5,200 nucleotides of DNA from Candidatus Omnitrophota bacterium (GTDB lineage: Bacteria > Omnitrophota > Gorgyraeia > Duberdicusellales > 4484-171). Each line of letters opens with the position of its first letter. Position 1 is the first letter of the stretch. Made by a program: the position numbers and the translations under genes. The notes beneath the pieces were generated by a model that made no database searches, was not told the DNA's origin, and was given only the letters and a program-made list of their open reading frames with translations. Shown here one piece after another: positions 1-5,200 of the stretch. The DNA lies in assembly GCA_021735105.1 (NCBI GenBank), contig JAIPHS010000068.1:1-5200 (forward strand), written 5' to 3'.

Positions 1-103
1 GATCCATTCATAATTTACCTAAATTATATTATTAAATCAAAAATAAATGAAATGTCTAGAAAATATTTTTAAAAATCTTAGAGGAGAATAAAATCTATAA
101 ATT
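1..103. other. Intergenic region downstream of the four-gene unit
   Basis: Very AT-rich non-coding DNA with no open reading frame of useful length on either strand. It holds the weak hairpin at 86-109, a perfect 12-bp palindrome of ATTTTT/AAAAAT at 65-76, and a TATAAT hexamer on the minus strand at 23-28 without a good -35 partner. At the extreme left edge the minus strand reads AGGT, five bases, then ATG at 9-11. This may be the start of another minus-strand gene, but only a few codons are visible. Confidence 0.5.
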
Positions 104-109
104 TTATTC
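86..109 (-). terminator. Weak AT-rich hairpin at the end of the operon, possible terminator
   Basis: A perfect 9-bp inverted repeat (GAATAAAAT at 86-94 and ATTTTATTC at 101-109) with a 6-base loop overlaps the last codon and stop of the regulator gene. On the transcribed strand it is followed about 10 bases later by a T-rich stretch. The stem has only two G:C pairs and the T run is not adjacent, so it is a poor intrinsic terminator. It may instead mark mRNA end processing or be chance. Confidence 0.25.
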
Positions 110-466
110 GAGCAGATCTTTTATCGATTTTAAAACTCTTTCCGGAGATTCTGTCTTAAGCAAAAACCTATCCGCTTCTTTAGCGTAAAGTGAATTTTCA
201 TAACGGCCAAAAGCTGTATAAACTATTATCTTCAAGTCAGGCACGATAGAACGAAGAATAGAAATAGTCTCTAGGCCGTCTTTTTCCGGCATCATTAAAT
301 CTAAAATTACAATATCCGCCGAATTTTCCCGCAGATAATCAAGCAGCTGGTAGCCATTACCTACGGTTTCAACCTCATAACCCTCATCACCGAGCAAATC
401 TTTAAAGGTCTGACAAATCCCGGGGTTATCATCAGCCACTACTATTTTCCCATTTTCCTTTGCCAT
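104..466 (-). CDS. Single-domain response regulator (CheY/Spo0F-like receiver)
   Basis: 120-residue receiver domain with no output domain, the likely phosphate acceptor of the adjacent kinase. Numbering from the ATG at 466: acidic pair D12/D13 (VVADDNPG), phospho-acceptor D56 (VILDLMMPEKDG, codon 299-301), switch residue T84 (YTAFG), aromatic F101 and conserved K104. The usual Lys-Pro after beta-5 is Lys-Thr here (LLKTESPE), a small departure from the family pattern. The frame is open to a TTG at 520 (138 residues), but the ATG at 466 is preferred. It begins just before the beta-1 strand, has a G-rich ribosome-binding tract 6 bases upstream, and the TTG coincides with a candidate -35 box. Without a DNA-binding or enzymatic domain it must act by protein contact, in a phosphorelay, or on a target encoded elsewhere. 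It lies 67 bp after the kinase stop and may be transcribed both from the operon and from its own promoter. Confidence 0.92.
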   Translation of the reverse strand: MAKENGKIVVADDNPGICQTFKDLLGDEGYEVETVGNGYQLLDYLRENSADIVILDLMMPEKDGLETISILRSIVPDLKIIVYTAFGRYENSLYAKEADRFLLKTESPERVLKSIKDLLE

Positions 467-470
467 AATT

Positions 471-480
471 CGCCCCCCCC
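471..480 (-). promoter_or_regulatory. G-rich ribosome binding site (G8 tract) of the response regulator
   Basis: On the coding strand eight consecutive G (473-480) followed by CG sit just upstream of the ATG at 466, with six bases between the G run and the start codon. The tract can pair with the CCUCC end of 16S rRNA, partly through G:U. It is the strongest ribosome-binding signal in the window and decides the start. A homopolymer of eight is unusual as a Shine-Dalgarno element and could slip during replication. Confidence 0.6.
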
Positions 481-491
481 TTTTTGTATCT

Positions 492-520
492 ATTCTACTA
501 CGCCGGCAGTTGGCAATCAA
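492..520 (-). promoter_or_regulatory. Candidate sigma70 promoter for the response regulator gene
   Basis: In the 67-bp gap between kinase and regulator, TTGATT (515-520; 4 of 6 matches to TTGACA) is followed after exactly 17 bp by TAGAAT (492-497; 5 of 6 matches to TATAAT). The predicted transcript start is near 485, leaving about 19 bases of leader that contain the ribosome-binding tract. Spacing and position are good, but the match is by eye and AT-rich DNA gives chance hits. Confidence 0.5.
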
Positions 521-533
521 ATAAATTATCTTA

Positions 534-3029
534 TCAACCTAAAGGTAACTTTACTAACATAGTAGTGCCTTTATCTTCTTTGCTTCTTACTTCAATCTGG
601 CCCCGGTGAGCTGTGACTATATTTTTACAAGCTGAAAGGCCCAGGCCGCTGCCATGAACCTTAGTTGAATACATCGGTTCAAATATTTTATCTTTCTCTT
701 TAATTCCAGCCCCGGTATCAGAGATAATAATATGGACAAAATTATCTTCTCTTTTTATGCTTATCGTTAATTTTCCCCCCTCAGGCATAGCTTCAACCGC
801 ATTATTGAAAAGATTTATAAATACCCTCTGGAGCTGGTCTTTATCTCCTTTTATTTTAGGAATATTTTCATCTATTTTTGTTATAAGTTTAATATTACCT
901 GGTATATTAATCTTTCCTATAGCTCTTTTAATTTCTTTATTTAAATCAATAGTTAAAAGCTTTATATTTTTCAACCGGGTAAAACTTAAAACATCTTCAA
1001 TTATCGTATCTGCTGTTACAATTTCTTCATCTAAAATTTTAAGGTACCTTTTGATTTTAGAATCACTGGAATCAGATAGTTTTTTCTTTAAAATATAAAT
1101 AGAATTTCTAATCACCCCTAAAGGATTACGCAAATCATGAGCAACAATACCGGAAAGCTTACCTAAAGCAGCTAATTTTTCAGTTTGAATTAATTTTTCC
1201 TGAATTTTCTTTAATTCCCCATAAGCCCGGCTTAACTCTTTAGCTTTAGCATGTTCAGATTTAGCTTTAACTGAAGCTTTCAGGGCTTCTTTTTCTTTTT
1301 TTTCATATTCAAAACGCAGAGACAGGTCAGTAAAAAATCCTACCATTAGATTTTTACTGCCAAAATTAAGAAGTTCAGCACTTATCCATACCGGCTTGAT
1401 TATCCCCTGGCTGTCTTGGATATGGCCTTCATAGTCAGCATTAGTCCTTTTTTTGACATGTTGTTTGAATATTTTTCTATAATTATTTCCTTTTTGAGGA
1501 TGAAGTTTAGTTTGATGCATTCCCACCAAATCCTTACGGGATATCTGCATTAACTCTTCTGCCCTCTGGTTGCAATCAAGGATTATCCCTGTTGTTGGAT
1601 CAGCGACAAAAATAGCCGTGCCTGCCTTTTGAAAAATAGTCCTGAATTTTACCTCAGACCGCTTAGTCCTTTGATGATAACTTATCTCTTCGGTAATATC
1701 TTTTTGAAAACCAACTAAAGCCACAAAGTTGCCTTCTTTATCTTTTAACTGATAGATTGCGCTTTCTGCTATAAAAACTTCCCCGTTTTTCTTTTGATTC
1801 TTTAATCTTTTTATAAAGGTTTTTCCTTTTTGGACTTCATTAAGTATATTGTCTTCAATCTCTTCTGCATTCGATTCAACATTTAATAATAAAGGGTCTT
1901 TGCCTAAAAGCTCTTTGCTGCTATAGCCGTAAAGCTTCTCGGTGGCAGGATTAACATAAACTATCTTTCTGCCTTGGTCAGTTGCGATTACAGACAAAGG
2001 GGCGCTATCTAACATCCCTGCTAAAAATTTATTTCGCTGTTCTGCTTTTCTCTGCTCAGTGACATCGGTAACTATTGATTCTACAACTTTTTCGTCCCCG
2101 TCTTCTTTTATCAAGAATGAATTATGCAAAACCCACTTTTCTTTTTCGGCTAAAGTCTTAAAATGATATGGATAATCGCGAATACTTCCTTTTTTATCTA
2201 TTAAGCTTCTTACCTTTCCCGGCTTTTCAAGATAGAATAAAAGATCATCTATCTTTTTGCCAATAACTTCATCCGGACTGCAATTAAGTTCTAATATATT
2301 TATCAAACCTTGATTAGCAAATAAAATCTTACCATCTTTATAGCGATAACGATAAACACCGTCACCGGTAAATTCAACTAATCTTTCGATAATTCTTAAT
2401 TTTTGATTTGTTTCTTTTAACCTTTTTTGGGTTTTATCCCGATAACGAATATCTTCAAACAAGCGATAGACAAACCAGCTGAATATAGAAAAAAGCACAG
2501 CTATGGATATCAAAAACCAAAAAGTAAACTTTTTCTGGACAACAACAAATTGCTTTCGAAAAACACTTTCAAGATAAAGCACCAAAGACGCCATCTGGTG
2601 TAAATTTAAAGATATGAGTTCACCTGAATTTTTATATTCAGGATCTACCCTATGTTGCTTATCTTGACTGCCTTCTAAAAATTTCAATGACAAAAAATAA
2701 TATTTCGCCGAATTAAATTCTCTTATTATTTTTTTAACTATTTTTATCTCTTCTGGGCTGAGATTTTCTTTTTTTAACTGATTTATCTGCTGCTTAAATG
2801 TCGCATAACTTATATCCCATTGAATCTTCATTCGCTTAGTCGGCTTAAGCAGATAGTTACCGGTAAGATAGTTTAGATTAAAGGAACTCTCAACTATTTT
2901 TCTTGAAAGTACAAGTTTTTTAGTGATAACCTGCAGTTCTTGGTATGAATAAAAAACCAAACTAAACAAAATAATCCCGCCCAACAAGACTATTGACATT
3001 ATCGGAATTATTCTTTTGATAGTTTTCAC
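534..3029 (-). CDS. Membrane sensor histidine kinase with helical extracytoplasmic domain and three PAS domains
   Basis: 831-residue hybrid-free sensor kinase that should autophosphorylate and pass phosphate to the receiver encoded next. Order: TM1 (about 7-28), extracytoplasmic helical region (about 31-166), TM2 (about 167-191), PAS1 (212-327, ending TDVTEQ), PAS2 (333-450, with NPATEKLYGYS and KDITEE), PAS3 (458-576), charged coiled-coil linker (573-615), HisKA (about 612-688) and HATPase_c (about 728-831). The phospho-acceptor is His631 in AHDLRNPLG (codon 1137-1139). The ATP-site boxes are intact: N box NLFNNAVEAM (N739, N743), G1 DTGAGI (771-776), F box FEPMYSTK (783-790) and G2 GSGLGLS (793-799). 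It starts with GTG; no in-frame ATG precedes it after the upstream stop, and starting at M11 would lose the KTIKR positive charges before TM1. The AAAAAAGG purine run abuts the GTG with no normal spacing, so the start is not certain. The gene follows the binding-protein gene by 11 bp. The signal is unknown; PAS pockets could sense a ligand, redox state or gas. Confidence 0.93.
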   Translation of the reverse strand: MKTIKRIIPIMSIVLLGGIILFSLVFYSYQELQVITKKLVLSRKIVESSFNLNYLTGNYLLKPTKRMKIQWDISYATFKQQINQLKKENLSPEEIKIVKKIIREFNSAKYYFLSLKFLEGSQDKQHRVDPEYKNSGELISLNLHQMASLVLYLESVFRKQFVVVQKKFTFWFLISIAVLFSIFSWFVYRLFEDIRYRDKTQKRLKETNQKLRIIERLVEFTGDGVYRYRYKDGKILFANQGLINILELNCSPDEVIGKKIDDLLFYLEKPGKVRSLIDKKGSIRDYPYHFKTLAEKEKWVLHNSFLIKEDGDEKVVESIVTDVTEQRKAEQRNKFLAGMLDSAPLSVIATDQGRKIVYVNPATEKLYGYSSKELLGKDPLLLNVESNAEEIEDNILNEVQKGKTFIKRLKNQKKNGEVFIAESAIYQLKDKEGNFVALVGFQKDITEEISYHQRTKRSEVKFRTIFQKAGTAIFVADPTTGIILDCNQRAEELMQISRKDLVGMHQTKLHPQKGNNYRKIFKQHVKKRTNADYEGHIQDSQGIIKPVWISAELLNFGSKNLMVGFFTDLSLRFEYEKKEKEALKASVKAKSEHAKAKELSRAYGELKKIQEKLIQTEKLAALGKLSGIVAHDLRNPLGVIRNSIYILKKKLSDSSDSKIKRYLKILDEEIVTADTIIEDVLSFTRLKNIKLLTIDLNKEIKRAIGKINIPGNIKLITKIDENIPKIKGDKDQLQRVFINLFNNAVEAMPEGGKLTISIKREDNFVHIIISDTGAGIKEKDKIFEPMYSTKVHGSGLGLSACKNIVTAHRGQIEVRSKEDKGTTMLVKLPLG

Positions 3030-3040
3030 CTTTTTTAAAA

Positions 3041-4048
3041 CTAACGAATTAAATTAACTCTTTGCGGGTTAGCTGCATCAAGAGCATAAGGATATATAAA
3101 ATTCAGGTAATTAGGAACTTTTTTTTCTTTTGTTAGCTGATTTTCTATTCGCCAAAAAGCCTGATTCTCAAATTCAAATAAAAGCGCCTGAGGTAAGTAA
3201 ACATAATATGAACTCCGTTCTAGCGCTTTTTTTATACAATCATCCTGGTAGTTAAGATTTTTTTTAAAAAAAATAGGCAATCGATTGCTATCTTTAGCTA
3301 TAATCTTTTCTGCCTGTAATAAAGCTTTTATAAAATCAGAAGCGCTTCTTGGATGGTCATGAATCCATTTAGTTTTTGCAATGAGAAGAAAATAAAAAGG
3401 CTTATGGCATTGTGGGTCCCAAACAACTCCTTTGTTAATTATCTCATTTTCTTTTTGACAACTATTTAAACCCCGAATTATCCCTGCATCAATTTTACCA
3501 GCTATGAAATCAGATATTATCTGATCAGGTTTTAAATTAACTATTTTTATATCAGAAAATTTTAAATCATATAAAGGAAGAAAATGCCTCAAATAATATT
3601 CATCAGCACTGCCTTTAACTAAGGCTGCCCTTTTACCTTTCAGGTCAGTTGGTTCTTTTATGCCGTGGTCTTTTCTTGCTATGATTTTTCTAGTTATGCC
3701 TTCTGAAATTACAGCTAAAACTTTTAAATCCCGATATTTAAAACTATTAGCTACAAAGGTTGAATCGCTCGCTACTGCAATATCGGCATTATCAGCAACT
3801 AAACTATCGGCTGCATACTTTCCTGCCGGATAATTCTTTATTATTACCTCAATTCCATTTTTTTCAAACAAGCCAGCTTGTTTGGCTATATAAATTAAAG
3901 CAGCCGAGCCTCCTCGATAACAAGCCAGAGTTACTCTATTTTTAGAAACATTTTCCTTCTTTAGATAATTAACAATGATATAGGCAGAAATAAAAAAGAG
4001 AACTAACATAACTCCGGATAAAACAATATATTTTTTAACTTTTAACAT
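3041..4048 (-). CDS. Membrane-anchored substrate-binding protein, NMT1/THI5/SsuA-like (periplasmic binding protein type 2)
   Basis: 335-residue solute-binding protein of the ABC-transporter/NMT1 group. Residues 7-28 form one long hydrophobic helix after a Lys-rich start (MLKVKK). There is no lipobox cysteine and no clear signal-peptidase site, so it probably stays anchored in the inner membrane facing the periplasm. Family signatures: IYIAKQAGLFEKNGIEV (53-69), the D-A-D-IAVASD segment (86-95), DLKGKRAALVKGSADEYYLR (135-154), the FIAGKIDAGI lobe-2 segment (181-190) and a C-terminal PQRVNLI ending (328-334). The ATG at 4048 lacks a convincing Shine-Dalgarno sequence, so translation may be coupled to the permease that ends 18 bp upstream. 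M14 is a poorer start because it would cut into the anchor helix. No ABC permease or ATPase lies in the window. The next gene, a sensor kinase, begins 11 bp downstream, which suggests a sensing rather than import role (inference). The ligand is unknown; relatives bind sulfonates, nitrate or pyrimidine precursors. Confidence 0.85.
   Translation of the reverse strand: MLKVKKYIVLSGVMLVLFFISAYIIVNYLKKENVSKNRVTLACYRGGSAALIYIAKQAGLFEKNGIEVIIKNYPAGKYAADSLVADNADIAVASDSTFVANSFKYRDLKVLAVISEGITRKIIARKDHGIKEPTDLKGKRAALVKGSADEYYLRHFLPLYDLKFSDIKIVNLKPDQIISDFIAGKIDAGIIRGLNSCQKENEIINKGVVWDPQCHKPFYFLLIAKTKWIHDHPRSASDFIKALLQAEKIIAKDSNRLPIFFKKNLNYQDDCIKKALERSSYYVYLPQALLFEFENQAFWRIENQLTKEKKVPNYLNFIYPYALDAANPQRVNLIR
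3257..3274. repeat. 18-bp perfect palindrome with T8A8 core inside the binding-protein gene
   Basis: The sequence is A, eight T, eight A, T, and reads the same on both strands. It lies inside the binding-protein coding region and encodes I259-F-F-K-K-N264, so it keeps the frame. It combines two 8-base homopolymers, a place where replication slippage would shift the frame. In AT-rich coding DNA it may be simple codon bias (TTT TTT AAA AAA). Confidence 0.6.
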
Positions 4049-4066
4049 GATAAATTTTATTAATTG

Positions 4067-5200
4067 TTACTTTACTTCTCTTTTTCTTTCGGCTAAAAGA
4101 ACCACATGTTTTAGCTCATCTTTATTTTTTGCCTCAATCCACATCCGGTCAAAATCAGGGCTTTGGGTTATTTGAGCAATAGCAGCCAATATTTTTAAAT
4201 GCAGCACCCTTTCTCCTGATGAACCAACTAAAACAAATGCGGTATGAACTACTTTATCACCGGGAAAAATAATACCGGCTTTAGCCCTTACTAGGATAAT
4301 TTCAAAAATACCTGATTTTTCAACAAAAATATGCGGAATCGCCAGGCCTTCCTTAATAACTGTGCTGGAAGCTTCCTCCCTCCAGATAAACTTATCAAAT
4401 AGTTTCTTTGATTCTGAATCTGTCTCTTTTGCAAAGATATCTGATGCTATTTTAAAAAAAGCTTTAGCCGTTAGAATTTCTTCTATATCTAAGACATGCG
4501 CTTTTTCAATTAGATGATGAAATTTATCTTTTACTAAATCATCTCTCTGAAAAACAATATTTTTTAACTCGTTAAGAAGATCTTCTGAATTTAATTCTCT
4601 GTCTTTAGAAACCAATCTCTCTAAAACATGGATAAGCGCTGAGTCCTGACTGGCTCTCTTTTGAACATAAGCTTTATACCAAACAAAGCCTAAAAAAATA
4701 AAAGCAATGGTCAAAAAGATTGTAAATGAACCCATCTCTATCAATAAAAACCCCCCGCTCAATACCCCAAACACTTGCATGTAGGGATAGTAAGATGAAC
4801 GGAATTTTGGCCGGTAACTGGAAATCTTGCTTTCTCTAAATAAAATTACAGTCAGGTTGGCAAAAATAAACAATATTATTAAAAGGCTGGAGGCAACTTT
4901 AACTAACATCTCTAATTTTAAAAGTAGAATGGCTAAAACCATAAATATTCCTGTGAAGATAATGGAGATATAAGGGGTTTTAAAGTAATGGCTTATCCTC
5001 TGAAAAACCTTTGGTAAAATTTTATCCCGGCTCATGCTTAACGGGTATCGGGAAGCTGTCATAATTCCCGCATTCGCGGTTGATATAAAAGCGAAAAAAG
5101 CGGCAATACTGATAATAATTTTAAAAATATCTCCACCGAAAATTCCCGCGCTATTAGATATGGGAGTAAGATCTTGTTTTAGGCCTTCTGTGTCAGATAC
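4067..5200 (-). CDS. APC-family amino acid permease with C-terminal PTS EIIA type-2 domain (5' end outside window)
   Basis: Inner-membrane transporter, probably of an amino acid or related solute, carrying a cytoplasmic EIIA-like domain. The reading frame is open to the right edge, adding 46 codons before the internal ATG at 5062, so that ATG is not the start; 377 residues are visible. Numbering from the edge, residues 24-46 form a membrane helix that runs into STANAGIMTASRYPLSMSRD, followed by ILPKVF. This is the conserved APC pattern of small residues, SR, an acidic residue and LP, near helix 8. Four more helices follow (about 76-94, 99-121, 140-157, 158-176), so roughly seven helices are missing. 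A helical charged linker (about 184-235) leads to an EIIA type-2 domain (236-377). It contains WREEASST, the active-site-like GLAIPH (His290, codon 4331-4333) and LHLKILAAIA (His334, codon 4199-4201), as in PtsN/FruA-type EIIA. Both histidines are kept, so phosphorylation is possible. The stop lies 18 bp before the binding-protein gene. The substrate cannot be read from the sequence. Confidence 0.88.
   Translation of the reverse strand, partial: VSDTEGLKQDLTPISNSAGIFGGDIFKIIISIAAFFAFISTANAGIMTASRYPLSMSRDKILPKVFQRISHYFKTPYISIIFTGIFMVLAILLLKLEMLVKVASSLLIILFIFANLTVILFRESKISSYRPKFRSSYYPYMQVFGVLSGGFLLIEMGSFTIFLTIAFIFLGFVWYKAYVQKRASQDSALIHVLERLVSKDRELNSEDLLNELKNIVFQRDDLVKDKFHHLIEKAHVLDIEEILTAKAFFKIASDIFAKETDSESKKLFDKFIWREEASSTVIKEGLAIPHIFVEKSGIFEIILVRAKAGIIFPGDKVVHTAFVLVGSSGERVLHLKILAAIAQITQSPDFDRMWIEAKNKDELKHVVLLAERKREVK

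Noticed and set aside
467..520. 18-residue N-terminal extension of the response regulator from the TTG at 520
   Set aside because: It is a rare start codon, the extension is Arg-rich and outside the receiver fold, it overlaps a candidate promoter and the G8 tract, and the ATG at 466 is better supported.
774..780. In-frame G GGG GGA heptamer resembling a -1 frameshift slippery site in the kinase
   Set aside because: It encodes the conserved EGGK loop after the N box, and the zero frame continues through all ATP-site motifs. No reason to expect recoding.
757..1098. Plus-strand open frame of 113 codons
   Set aside because: It lies antisense to the HisKA/ATPase region of the kinase, whose motifs are intact on the other strand. 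The translation is a hydrophobic run typical of a shadow frame and shows no family motif.
3905..3925. Cysteine 43 of the binding protein as a lipoprotein attachment site
   Set aside because: It lies about 15 residues after the hydrophobic helix in LACYRGG, at the first strand of the binding domain, not in a lipobox at the end of a signal peptide.
3760..3945. Plus-strand open frame of 61 codons
   Set aside because: Antisense to the N-terminal part of the binding-protein gene; no recognisable motif or ribosome site.
3041..4048. Reading the binding protein as evidence for an ABC importer operon
   Set aside because: No ABC permease or ATPase gene is present in the window; the neighbours are an APC permease and a kinase.
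5060..5062. ATG at 5062 as the start of the permease
   Set aside because: The frame stays open to the window edge, the preceding residues form a membrane helix continuous with the conserved APC motif, and a start here would leave only four helices.

Overview
The window is AT-rich bacterial DNA carrying four genes, all on the minus strand and closely packed. In transcription order (right to left) they are: (1) the 3' part of an APC-family amino acid permease with a C-terminal PTS EIIA type-2 domain, cut off by the right edge of the window; (2) a membrane-anchored periplasmic-binding-type protein of the NMT1/THI5/SsuA group; (3) a large membrane sensor histidine kinase with a helical extracytoplasmic region and three PAS domains; (4) a receiver-only response regulator. 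Gaps are 18 bp, 11 bp and 67 bp. The first three genes are most simply read as one operon. The regulator gene could also be transcribed from its own sigma70-like promoter in the 67-bp gap.

Layout: 1-103 is non-coding DNA downstream of the regulator, with a weak AT hairpin. 104-466 is the receiver protein, 467-533 the gap with a promoter and a G8 ribosome-binding tract, 534-3029 the histidine kinase, 3041-4048 the binding protein, and 4067-5200 the partial permease-EIIA fusion. No gene is supported on the plus strand. No RNA gene, mobile element or CRISPR array was seen.

How the parts may work together (inference): the binding protein has no ABC permease or ATPase beside it, keeps an uncleaved-looking N-terminal membrane anchor, and lies 11 bp upstream of a kinase that has its own extracytoplasmic domain. 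It may therefore be the ligand-sensing subunit of that kinase rather than a transport component. The kinase would phosphorylate the receiver-only regulator, which has no DNA-binding domain and must act through a protein partner or a phosphorelay. The permease with its phosphorylatable EIIA-like domain suggests that uptake of an amino-acid-like solute is tied to the same signalling unit.

Organism: a Gram-negative-type bacterium with low-GC DNA. The multi-PAS kinase and the APC-EIIA fusion are reminiscent of uncultivated lineages such as Omnitrophota, or of Desulfobacterota-like groups. That is an impression from protein style only; no marker gene here fixes the taxonomy.
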